In this document: positions 18,708 through 26,152 of the stretch, piece after piece
Layout: each line of letters opens with the position of its first letter
Numbering within the stretch: the first letter of the stretch is position 1
Assembly (NCBI GenBank): GCA_910578185.1
Contig: CAJTPN010000010.1
Span: 1-64,000 of the forward strand
Reading direction: 5' to 3'
DNA length: 64,000 bases
Source of the DNA: an uncultured Acetatifactor sp.
Lineage (GTDB): Bacteria; Bacillota; Clostridia; Lachnospirales; Lachnospiraceae
The notes under the pieces: model-generated
The model's database searches: none
The model's input: the letters and a program-made list of their open reading frames with translations, nothing else
What the model was told of the DNA's origin: nothing
Made by a program: the position numbers and the translations under genes

Positions 18708-19547
18708 ATGAAGAAAAAGGCGTGGGGAGATCTGTGTCTCCTCCTTATATTATGTGTGCTGGTGGTAGTATTTTTGGCTCCGATTTTTTTTGTGGTGATG
18801 AATTCCTTCAAAGGGAAGCTGTACATCAGTGACGCGCCTCTTGCGCTTGTCACGCCGGACACCTTTGCCGGACTTACAAATTATCGCAACGGGATCCAGA
18901 AGACGGATTTTCTGACGGCCTTTGGCTGTTCGCTTTTTGTCACGGTGTTCTCCGTGCTGGCGATTCTGCTGTTTACTTCCATGACAGCCTATTATCTGAC
19001 CCGGGTAAAGGGGAAGTTTACGGATGTATTGTATTATATATTTGTATTTTCCATGATCGTGCCTTTTCAGATGGTGATGTTTACCATGTCCAAGCTGGCA
19101 AATATATTTCGATTGAATAATCTGCCGGGCATGGTAGTGCTGTATCTGGGATTTGGGGCGGGGCTTTCCGTGTTTATGTTCTGTGGATTTATCAAGTCCA
19201 TTCCCATGGAGATCGAGGAGGCGGCAATGATTGACGGATGTAATCCGCTGCAGACTTTCTTTGGAGTGGTGCTGCCGGTTTTGAAGCCCACGGCTATCAC
19301 GGTGGCCATTCTGAATGCCATGTGGATTTGGAACGATTACCTTTTGCCCTATCTGGTGATTGGATTGAGCACGAAATATAAGACCATACCGGTGGCTGTA
19401 CAGTACTTGGTGGGGTCATATGGGTCAAAGGATATGGGTGCGATGATGGCGCTTCTGGTATTATCGATCATTCCGATTATTGTGTTCTATTTGGTCTGCC
19501 AGAAGTATATTATAGAAGGTGTGGTTGCAGGAGCGGTGAAGGGCTGA
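18708..19547 (+). CDS. Sugar ABC transporter permease, MalG type
   Basis: The second channel subunit, with six predicted helices. The EAA loop EEAAMIDGCNPLQTFFGVVL is clear at about residues 167-186. The ATG at 18708 lies seven bases after GGGGG; the in-frame ATG at 18702 is too close to that site. It is the partner of the MalF-like permease upstream and the lipoprotein before it. The C-terminus follows the usual MalG pattern (IIEGVVAGAVKG), which supports an intact gene. Confidence 0.92.
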   Translation: MKKKAWGDLCLLLILCVLVVVFLAPIFFVVMNSFKGKLYISDAPLALVTPDTFAGLTNYRNGIQKTDFLTAFGCSLFVTVFSVLAILLFTSMTAYYLTRVKGKFTDVLYYIFVFSMIVPFQMVMFTMSKLANIFRLNNLPGMVVLYLGFGAGLSVFMFCGFIKSIPMEIEEAAMIDGCNPLQTFFGVVLPVLKPTAITVAILNAMWIWNDYLLPYLVIGLSTKYKTIPVAVQYLVGSYGSKDMGAMMALLVLSIIPIIVFYLVCQKYIIEGVVAGAVKG

Positions 19548-19692
19548 CAGGTTCAGGACGGCGGACTGCAGACGAGGCTTTGAGGCGGCTGCGAAAAAAA
19601 TGTTGCGGGCTTTTGGCATATGGATTGGAACCTGCTCCATGTGCGGAAAGGAAAATAAAAGTTGCAGGTTGTGAAAAGGGAGGGGCATTTAC

Positions 19693-21171
19693 ATGAGAGA
19701 AAGCGGTGTGTTACTGCCGGTGGCAAGTCTGCCTTCGGCATATGGGATTGGTTGTTTTTCCAAGGAAGCGTATGGGTTTGTGGACAGGCTGCGGGAGGCA
19801 GGGCAGTCCTGCTGGCAGATTTTGCCGCTGGGACCAACCAGTTGTGGGGACTCGCCCTATCAGTCCTTTTCCACATTTGCGGGGAATCCGTATTTTATTG
19901 ACTTGGAGGATTTGATTCGGAGGGGATTTGTCTCAAAAGAATTCTGCGATTCCTTTGATTTCGGGGATCATGAGGAATACATTGACTACGGTAAGATTTA
20001 TCAAAATCGCTTCCTTGTGCTGAAGGAGGCCTGGAAAAACAGTAAGATAGAAGAAGATCCCGACTTTGCGGTATTTGTGCAGGAAAATGACTATTGGCTG
20101 AAGGATTATGCGCTGTATATGGCAGTGAAAGATCATTTCGAGGGCGTGTGCTGGATTGAATGGGATGAGGATATCAGAGTTCGGAGGCCCGAGGCGGTCA
20201 AGCGATATCGGAAAGAGTATGCGGGGGAAATTGCCTTTTATCAGTTCCAGCAGTATTTGTTTCATGTACAGTGGACAAAGCTGAAAAGCTATGCAAATGA
20301 CAGGGGAATTAAGATCATAGGGGATATTCCTATTTATGTGGCATTTGACAGCGCTGACGCATGGGCAAATCCCAGGCTGTTTCAGTTTGACGAGGCCTGT
20401 AATCCTGTGGCGGTGGCCGGCTGTCCGCCCGATGCCTTTTCCGCCACAGGGCAGCTGTGGGGAAATCCGCTGTATGACTGGGAGTATCATAAAAAAACAG
20501 GCTATAAATGGTGGATGAAGCGCCTGAGAGCGTGTTTTGAACGGTATGATGTGGTACGAATTGATCATTTCCGAGCATTTGATGCATATTACTCCATTCC
20601 GGCAGGGGCGAAGACCGCACAGGTAGGATCCTGGGAACCGGGGCCAGGGTACGGATTGTTTGCGGCCATGAAGAGAAATCTGGGTGAGAAACGTGTGATT
20701 GCGGAAGATTTGGGATTTCTTACCCCTTCCGTGCTGGAACTGGTGGAGCGCACGGGGTATCCGGGAATGAAGGTTTTGCAGTTTGCTTTTGATTCACGGG
20801 AAGAGAGCGACTATCTGCCTCACAATTATCCGCATAATTGTGTTGTCTATACAGGGACCCATGACAATGACACCACTCTGGGATGGTATCGGTCGCTGGT
20901 GGGACATGACAAGGATTTTTGCCGGAGGTATCTGCACCTGGACGGATGTGGGGACGAAGCTGCAGTTTGGGAGATGATCCGTGCGGCGCTTGGAAGCGTG
21001 GCGGATCTGGCCGTAATTCCCATGCAGGATTATCTGGGCTTAGGGAGCGAAGCGCGTATTAACATTCCTTCCACACAGGGCAATAACTGGAAGTGGAGGA
21101 TGAAGAAGGACGCGTTCACGGAAGCGCTGGCCGGCAGAATCCGTGAGATGTGTAAGCTTTACGGAAGATAA
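19693..21171 (+). CDS. malQ: 4-alpha-glucanotransferase (amylomaltase)
   Basis: A 492-residue GH77 enzyme that moves alpha-1,4-glucan segments between maltodextrins and frees glucose. The nucleophile Asp lies in VVRIDHFRAFD (D291), the acid/base Glu in VIAEDLGFLT (E338) and the third carboxylate in THDNDTT (D391). It opens with the typical GVLLPVASLPSAYGIG. It is cytoplasmic, with no signal peptide. The start follows GGGAGGGG. With glgP and the ABC permeases it completes a maltodextrin uptake and breakdown set, feeding glucose and glucose-1-phosphate into glycolysis. Confidence 0.96.
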   Translation: MRESGVLLPVASLPSAYGIGCFSKEAYGFVDRLREAGQSCWQILPLGPTSCGDSPYQSFSTFAGNPYFIDLEDLIRRGFVSKEFCDSFDFGDHEEYIDYGKIYQNRFLVLKEAWKNSKIEEDPDFAVFVQENDYWLKDYALYMAVKDHFEGVCWIEWDEDIRVRRPEAVKRYRKEYAGEIAFYQFQQYLFHVQWTKLKSYANDRGIKIIGDIPIYVAFDSADAWANPRLFQFDEACNPVAVAGCPPDAFSATGQLWGNPLYDWEYHKKTGYKWWMKRLRACFERYDVVRIDHFRAFDAYYSIPAGAKTAQVGSWEPGPGYGLFAAMKRNLGEKRVIAEDLGFLTPSVLELVERTGYPGMKVLQFAFDSREESDYLPHNYPHNCVVYTGTHDNDTTLGWYRSLVGHDKDFCRRYLHLDGCGDEAAVWEMIRAALGSVADLAVIPMQDYLGLGSEARINIPSTQGNNWKWRMKKDAFTEALAGRIREMCKLYGR

Positions 21172-21231
21172 ATAGAATATCATACATGAAGGGCGATTTC
21201 CACAGGAAACGTAAAACAGGCTCGGAACAAG

Positions 21232-21259
21232 TTGCATTTATGGTTATAAGTGGTATAAT
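21232..21259 (+). promoter_or_regulatory. Promoter for rhaM
   Basis: TTGCAT (21232-21237), a 16-base spacer and TATAAT (21254-21259), with an extended -10 TGG just before it. Transcription should start near 21266. The bases after the -10 repeat at 60630-60646. Confidence 0.75.
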
Positions 21260-21388
21260 AAGACCATATTCCGAGATGGGTTTGGAAATTGCTTTCTTTG
21301 GAGAATGCAATAGGAAACATACATCGGAAAGGAATCGGTCGGGTGTTGTGTGATTTGGATGCCCGAAGATAAAGGAGGAGATAAAAGG

Positions 21389-21700
21389 ATGATCAAAGGA
21401 TTCAAGATGAAACTTTACCCCGGGCAGGAAGCGGAATACGAAAAAAGGCACAATGAATTGTGGCCTGAGATGCAGGACATGATTCATGAACACGGCGGCA
21501 AAAATTACACCATCTTTCTTGACAAGGAAACACTGACGCTGTTTGGGTATATCGAGATTGAGGATGAGGAGCTTTGGGCTAAGGGAGCGGATACTGCCAT
21601 CAACCGTAAATGGTGGGACTTTATGGCTGACATTATGGAAACGAATCCGGATAATAGCCCTGTAAGTATTGATTTGCAAAATGTATTCCATTTGGACTGA
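21389..21700 (+). CDS. rhaM: L-rhamnose mutarotase
   Basis: A 103-residue protein matching RhaM in size and sequence: MIKGFKMKLYPGQEAEYEKRHNELWPEM at the start and INRKWWDFMADIMETN near the end. It interconverts alpha and beta anomers of L-rhamnose before isomerisation. ATG 21389 follows a perfect AAAGGAGG ten bases upstream; earlier in-frame starts lack this. It is a stand-alone gene with its own promoter and terminator, 3.7 kb before the rhamnogalacturonan cluster that would release rhamnose. No rhaA, rhaB or rhaD is present in the window. Confidence 0.92.
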   Translation: MIKGFKMKLYPGQEAEYEKRHNELWPEMQDMIHEHGGKNYTIFLDKETLTLFGYIEIEDEELWAKGADTAINRKWWDFMADIMETNPDNSPVSIDLQNVFHLD

Positions 21701-21790
21701 GGACAGGGCGGCGGCTTTGACAGGGGGTTCTTGCGTAGTCAAGAATCAGCAGGGAAGCTTGTTCGGACTGCGCATTTTTTGCAGGTGAAG

Positions 21791-21805
21791 TTGAAAGCGT
21801 TCACA
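21791..21805. promoter_or_regulatory. Candidate catabolite-responsive element
   Basis: TTGAAAGCGTTCACA matches the CcpA consensus WTGNAANCGNWNNCW at every fixed position. It lies between rhaM and its terminator and 78 bases upstream of the -35 of the PlcR-like regulator gene, so it could impose carbon control on either. Confidence 0.5.
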
Positions 21806-21820
21806 GTGAAGCAAAATGAC

Positions 21821-21858
21821 GGAGGGAAACTTTGCATGAGAAAGTGTCCCTCCTTTTT
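21821..21858 (+). terminator. Intrinsic terminator after rhaM
   Basis: GGAGGGA (21821-21827) pairs with TCCCTCC (21847-21853), with inner ACTTT/AAAGT pairing, and is followed by TTTTTG. Confidence 0.8.
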
Positions 21859-21882
21859 GTTTATGGGGTGTTTACTGAAAAC

Positions 21883-21911
21883 TTGATGTGAACAAGTAAA
21901 TATGCTATAAT
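21883..21911 (+). promoter_or_regulatory. Promoter of the PlcR-like regulator
   Basis: TTGATG (21883-21888), a 17-base spacer and TATAAT (21906-21911), with an extended -10 TGC. The predicted leader is about 55 bases. Confidence 0.8.
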
Positions 21912-21974
21912 TTTGGGGTAAAAGGGTTGAATTGTTCTGCGCTTAACAGCGGTAATATCGAATAGGGAGGAAAC

Positions 21975-23786
21975 ATGCTTTATAATTCTGTTGGCAGATT
22001 GATATGGAGCGAACGGAAGCGTGCTAAGATTTCGGAGGAAGAACTGTGTAAGGGGATCTGTTCGCGCAGTCTTTTGCATCGCCTGGAGATCGGGGAGAGG
22101 AGGTGCGAAAAGATCATGTCCGATGCGCTGCTTCAGAGAGTAGGCATATCGGCGGACAAGTTTATTTACATAATGAATCCTGACGAGCAGGATTGGCTGT
22201 TCTTACAGGAGGATTTGGTGGATGCGGTAGATAGGGGTAACAGGAAGCTCACCCAGCCATTGCTGAAAAAGTACTACAAGATGTGCGCCAGAAAGTGCAA
22301 GCTGCACAAGCAGTTTGCTTATCTCTGCGAGGTGGTGCTGGACTGGAAGAACGGTTTGTATACGAAGGGAATGCTTGGGAAGCTGGAGGAGGCATGGGAG
22401 ATCACTATGGAGGATATCACCATGCAGGAGATGTCCAGCTGCTGTCTGTCTCTGATGGAATGCATTATTCGAATGATGTATTGCCGTATCCTGGAGGATA
22501 TGGGGGAGAAGGAGCAGGCTAAGGAGGGGTACCTTCAACTGTTGGAGTATCTGGAATTTAAGGTGGATGAGGAAGACAGGGTGAAGCTGTACTCTCAAAT
22601 CGCGTATCGGTTGATGTCATATTATCTTGAGGTGCAGGACTTTCAATCGGCGGTGGAACTGGCAGACAAAGCGGTGAAATTGCTTAAGATTCGCGGCAGA
22701 CTGTTTTATATGAGAAAATTTCTGCAGGTGCTGCTGGATTATGGCAGCAGGTCCGAGGACGAGTGCAGGATCTATATGGTAGCCTGCGACGCAATTCGAT
22801 GGCTGTATGAAACATATGGGGTTGAGGAAGAGGAATGGGTCTGGAATACCCATTTCGGTATGGCGGAAGTTGAGTTTTGCGGAGGATTGATTCGCGCCAG
22901 AAGAGTTGCAATGGGATTGACGCAGGAAAAGCTGGCAGAGGGAATCTGCGATGCCGTCACCATATCCAGGATAGAATGCGGAAAGGGTGCGCCAAAGACC
23001 CAGGTACTGCAGAAGATCATGGAAAGAATTGGCATGAAGGAAGGCGGCTATGAAGCCATCAACCAAATTGAACAGCCGGAATTTTTTGAGCTGGCCAATC
23101 AGATATCCATATTGCTTAGTTTTTCCAAGGGGGAAGAAGCGGAATCCCTGGTTGAAGAATTGGATCGAAGGACGAAGAATAAGGATAAGTTTGTGGAGCA
23201 GTATATTGAGAATGTAAAGGCTATGGCATTATTCATTCAGAAAAAGATGACACCACAAGAGCATTTTTCGAGACAATGGCAGGCACTTCATCTTACTATG
23301 CCATATTTGGGGAAAAAACAACAAAAAGAATGGCGTTTCAGCCGTCAAGAGGTGGGGATAGCAACTTCTTTATCTTATTCATGCGAAGACATGGGGAAAG
23401 AGGAAGAAATCTTGGAACTGTTGTATGATATTAAAAATCACTATGAAAAGAAGCCTTTTCAGTTGGTACATTACATAGCAGGATATGAGGTGGTGACAAG
23501 AAATATTGGAAACTTGTTGGGCAATAAAGGAGAATATGCAGAAGCGATAGAAATTGCAGACAAAGGTATTGCAATGACTTTAAAGGCGGGAAGAGGATTG
23601 GTAATGAGTCTGCTGCTGTACGATTGTGGATGGGATATGGAACAGCTGTGGGAGACAGGAAAATATACAAAAAAAGAAAGCCTTTATTATGTAAAGGCTT
23701 CCGTAGCGCTTAATTTACTGTTTTATGGAGAGAGTAAATCTCAATTTTTTGTAGATCATTTAAAAAAATACTATTTTACAAATTGA
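21975..23786 (+). CDS. Double-HTH, TPR-type PlcR/Rgg-like peptide-responsive regulator
   Basis: A 603-residue protein made of two similar halves, each a Xre-type helix-turn-helix followed by alpha-helical repeats of the TPR kind. The first HTH is at about 5-60 (GRLIWSERKRAKISEEEL, with GICSRSLLHRLEIGE). The second is at about 303-355 (GLIRARRVAMGLTQEKLAEG, with ICDAVTISRIECGKG). Both keep the GIC motif seen in PlcR, NprR and Rgg regulators. PlcR itself is about 285 residues, so this looks like a tandem-duplicated version that could act as a pseudo-dimer. The C-terminal helices would bind a small peptide. It ends nine bases before a convergent gene for a secreted 50-residue peptide, which supports a cognate receptor-signal pair. 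The start follows GGGAGG. The last third is AT-richer than its neighbours. Confidence 0.8.
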   Translation: MLYNSVGRLIWSERKRAKISEEELCKGICSRSLLHRLEIGERRCEKIMSDALLQRVGISADKFIYIMNPDEQDWLFLQEDLVDAVDRGNRKLTQPLLKKYYKMCARKCKLHKQFAYLCEVVLDWKNGLYTKGMLGKLEEAWEITMEDITMQEMSSCCLSLMECIIRMMYCRILEDMGEKEQAKEGYLQLLEYLEFKVDEEDRVKLYSQIAYRLMSYYLEVQDFQSAVELADKAVKLLKIRGRLFYMRKFLQVLLDYGSRSEDECRIYMVACDAIRWLYETYGVEEEEWVWNTHFGMAEVEFCGGLIRARRVAMGLTQEKLAEGICDAVTISRIECGKGAPKTQVLQKIMERIGMKEGGYEAINQIEQPEFFELANQISILLSFSKGEEAESLVEELDRRTKNKDKFVEQYIENVKAMALFIQKKMTPQEHFSRQWQALHLTMPYLGKKQQKEWRFSRQEVGIATSLSYSCEDMGKEEEILELLYDIKNHYEKKPFQLVHYIAGYEVVTRNIGNLLGNKGEYAEAIEIADKGIAMTLKAGRGLVMSLLLYDCGWDMEQLWETGKYTKKESLYYVKASVALNLLFYGESKSQFFVDHLKKYYFTN

Positions 23787-23794
23787 AGAGAGAT

Positions 23795-23947
23795 TTAGTA
23801 AGGGAAAGGTAATCTCACATCGGTAGGAACATCGGAACAAACCGCCGCGCCGCCCAAATTTGAAATGAAGTTGGGTATGGGCAGGATGGTGAAGAGTACT
23901 GCGCAAATTGCAAGGGTGCTGATTAATTTTTTGATTTTGTTTTTCAT
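23795..23947 (-). CDS. PapR-like signal peptide precursor (50 residues)
   Basis: A short open frame on the minus strand with an excellent AAAGGAG eight bases before its ATG. It has a basic start (MKNKIKK), a hydrophobic core (LISTLAICAVLFTILPI), then NFISNLGGAAVCS and a C-terminal tail DVPTDVRLPFPY. This is the build of a Sec-exported pheromone precursor. The tail resembles the end of Bacillus PapR (LPFEF or LPFEY), and the overall length is also close to PapR (48). It converges on the PlcR-like regulator gene with a nine-base gap. The mature peptide is probably the last 5-12 residues. That it is exported, trimmed, re-imported and bound by the regulator is inference from the PlcR-PapR family. 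Confidence 0.75.
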   Translation of the reverse strand: MKNKIKKLISTLAICAVLFTILPIPNFISNLGGAAVCSDVPTDVRLPFPY

Positions 23948-24016
23948 TGGTGAGTTCTCCTTTCGATTGTACGAGTTTTTTGAAATTATTTATAAATTGG
24001 TACCTGAAACAGTTTC

Positions 24017-24022
24017 ATTATA
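24017..24022 (-). promoter_or_regulatory. -10 element of the peptide gene
   Basis: TATAAT on the minus strand, 69 bases before the peptide ATG. The expected -35 position (24040-24045) has no consensus match and touches the edge of the large inverted repeat, as expected for an activator-dependent promoter. Confidence 0.6.
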
Positions 24023-24041
24023 GCTGACAAAATACAATAAA

Positions 24042-24111
24042 ACCATAACAAAACTGGCACATTTTAGAATTTAAGGAAAAAATTTTAAAAATGTGCCAGT
24101 TTTGTTATGGT
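24042..24111. promoter_or_regulatory. Perfect 24-bp inverted repeat, candidate operator
   Basis: The left arm at 24042-24065 (begins ACCATAACAAAACTGG, ends CACATTTT) is exactly complementary to the right arm at 24088-24111, with a 22-base AT-rich spacer. It lies in the divergent region between the peptide gene and the gene at 24216, where no transcript needs terminating. Its edge abuts the -35 region of the peptide promoter. It is a good candidate binding site for the double-HTH regulator. Confidence 0.65.
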
Positions 24112-24215
24112 ACAAATGGCGGGGAAATGCTAACATGAATCGTAACTTTGGAACCTGTTGTGTGGGCTTTTGAAGAAAAGGCCCTGTATATTGAGTAAAG
24201 GATGGTTTGCGAAAG

Positions 24216-25013
24216 ATGAGAGGAATGATTTACCACTGTTATGATAATGTGTTGGTTACAGATCGAAAGATGGAGGGCTTGGAAGTTTATGTGGGTAAGC
24301 CGGTAAGGGATTCCGTAATACAGCTTCTGGTTTATCCGTGGGATGCTGAGGGTGCACCGCAGAATGCGCCTGAAGGAATTACCCAGGATGGAGATTACTA
24401 TCTGGTGGTATTTCCAAACAGGGTTACTTACCAGATACATAAGAGCGGCAAGCTGATCAGAGCTTATACCCATGAGCCTGCTGAAGTGGACAAAACAATC
24501 ATGGATGAGCCGATGGCCGTGGTGGCAATGTGCCAAAACAAGGTGCTGCTGCGCGGCGGAGCCTATTCCATGAAGAAATCTATCTTTGTAATTGTGGGTG
24601 ATCTGGATTGTGGGAAGGCGGACAGGATAATTAAAGACAGCACGATTATGCTTAAGAACAGTGCGGAAGGGTATCGCGGAGCGGTGCGCTCATTCCCCGG
24701 GCATGAGGCGGCGCAGGCCATGGGACGGCCCTGGATTCCTACGGTAAACGGGATTAACGTACTGCAGTACAGTGATGTGGAAGTGGGCAAGGCTCTGGTT
24801 GTTCCGGAAGAGGACAGAGAGAACATATTGTTACAACAGCTTGTGGGTTATGACCGGTTTAGTCCGGAATTACAACAGTATGTGAGAGAAAGTCAGTTTA
24901 TAAAGGATTTGTGTCTGAATGTGCCCATGTTTTCCCTGACGCTGCCGGGAAAGACACTGGAAGAGCGGGCATCCAAGGATGAACTGGACAAAATGATGAG
25001 TGTTTGGGAGTAG
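24216..25013 (+). CDS. Unknown protein divergent from the signal peptide gene
   Basis: A protein of about 265 residues that I cannot assign firmly. It is soluble, without signal peptide or membrane helices. The order of segments recalls HprK-like kinases of peptide-modification loci: a beta-rich N-terminus (DGDYYLVVFPNRVTYQIHKS), a central KVLLRGGAYSMKKS where such proteins carry a P-loop, then KDSTIMLKN...GYRGAVRSFPGHE. A working GxxxxGKS is absent, so if related it is not a standard kinase. Starts at TTG 24207, ATG 24216 or ATG 24225 are possible; AAAGGA at 24197-24202 fits the first two. The gene is divergent from the peptide gene across the large inverted repeat and is the likely target of the regulator. 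Confidence 0.55.
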   Translation: MRGMIYHCYDNVLVTDRKMEGLEVYVGKPVRDSVIQLLVYPWDAEGAPQNAPEGITQDGDYYLVVFPNRVTYQIHKSGKLIRAYTHEPAEVDKTIMDEPMAVVAMCQNKVLLRGGAYSMKKSIFVIVGDLDCGKADRIIKDSTIMLKNSAEGYRGAVRSFPGHEAAQAMGRPWIPTVNGINVLQYSDVEVGKALVVPEEDRENILLQQLVGYDRFSPELQQYVRESQFIKDLCLNVPMFSLTLPGKTLEERASKDELDKMMSVWE

Positions 25014-25200
25014 GGCTGATTGCTGTCGGCAGCAGCACATGGCCGTCCCGCAAAGACAAAGTACCTAAGCCATTCTTCAGCCCCAGGCGGATAGCAGTTG
25101 TCCAGGGGGATTGAACAGACCGACAAACCGGGCAGAGGGAGCTTTTGGTGGGAGAAGGCAGGAAGAACCCGACTTTCTTAAATTTTAGTTATATATATGT

Positions 25201-25277
25201 AATCGGTTGCGACAGTCATGCCAAAGGCTTGACTGCCGCCCGATTTCAACAACCCGGCAGCGAATGCCGGGTTGTTG
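25201..25277 (+). other. Two consecutive stable hairpins before the CE12 gene
   Basis: The first hairpin (25201-25245) stacks AATCGG/CCGATT, GCG/CGC, CAGTCA/TGACTG and GCC/GGC around an AAA loop, with only small mismatches. The second (25247-25277) is a perfect 13-pair stem, CAACAACCCGGCA with TGCCGGGTTGTTG, around a GCGAA loop. Neither has a T-run. They fill much of the 366-base gap between the unknown gene and the CE12 esterase. The remainder of that gap shows no gene. Confidence 0.5.
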
Positions 25278-25379
25278 ACTTATATGGAATGAGTGGCTAT
25301 AATAAAGATAAGAAAATATGGCAGGAAAAAATTCTGCCTGGCGGAACGTAATTCGCCGGAAAGGATGGGTGCGGAGATT

Positions 25380-26051
25380 ATGAAGAAGCTGATTTGGGTA
25401 GGGGATTCCACGGTTGCCTTTAACGGAGCGGGAACCTATCCGCAGACGGGAATCGGTCAGGAGTTTGACCGGTATTTGAAGAGGGATTATGTGGTCTTTG
25501 ACTTTGCAAAGAACGGGGCAAGTTCAAAGAGCTTTTATGATGCGGGGCGGTTTGAACCGGCTGAAGAGATTATGGAAGAGGGGGACTTTCTCTTTATTCA
25601 GTTCGGACATAATGATGAGAAACCTCAGGAGGATCGGCACACGGAGCCCGATACCACATATCAGGAGTATTTGATGCGGTATGTGGATGCGGCGAGGAAA
25701 AAGGGCGCGGTTCCTGTGCTGATTACGCCACTCTCCAGAAGGCTTTTCCAGGAGGACGGTACCATTCAGAACAGCCACGGCGCATACCCGGCAGCGGTGA
25801 AAGCTTTGGCGGAGCGGGAGCATCTGGCAGTAATTGATCTGACGGAGAAGAGCCGGATACTCTATGAGAAGACAGGGGATATGGAGAGCCGGAAGTGGTT
25901 TATGTATTTCCCTTTGGGAACTTATGAGAATTATACTAAGGATATGAAGGACAATACCCATCTGCACTATGAGGGTGCGGTGAAGATGGGCGGACTGGTA
26001 GCGGAAGGTTTGAAGGAACTGGGCGGCATCTATGCCGAGATGTTGGCGTGA
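25380..26051 (+). CDS. Rhamnogalacturonan acetylesterase (CE12, SGNH)
   Basis: A 223-residue SGNH hydrolase. Block I is GDSTV (Ser near 9), block III IQFGHNDEK, and block V DNTHLHYEGA holds the catalytic Asp and His. The CE12 family removes acetyl groups from rhamnogalacturonan, which opens the backbone to lyases and hydrolases. No signal peptide is visible, so it should act on imported oligomers. ATG 25380 sits four bases after GGAG; longer in-frame starts upstream would add sequence outside the domain. It is the first gene of a four-gene pectin cluster on the same strand. Confidence 0.88.
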   Translation: MKKLIWVGDSTVAFNGAGTYPQTGIGQEFDRYLKRDYVVFDFAKNGASSKSFYDAGRFEPAEEIMEEGDFLFIQFGHNDEKPQEDRHTEPDTTYQEYLMRYVDAARKKGAVPVLITPLSRRLFQEDGTIQNSHGAYPAAVKALAEREHLAVIDLTEKSRILYEKTGDMESRKWFMYFPLGTYENYTKDMKDNTHLHYEGAVKMGGLVAEGLKELGGIYAEMLA

Positions 26052-26152
26052 GGATAAAACCATATTGGGTGAAACGGGTTCAGGCGGTATTTTGTGCTCA
26101 CAGCTAATAGAGCTGGGGCATTGCCGACCATAAATTGCGGAGGTAGGATGAT

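Noticed and set aside
24042..24111. Intrinsic terminator
   Set aside because: The flanking genes are divergent, so neither transcript ends here; the arms are also much longer than typical terminators in this window.
25145..25351. 68-codon plus-strand frame before the CE12 gene
   Set aside because: It runs through two strong hairpins, has no good ribosome binding site and no recognisable motif.
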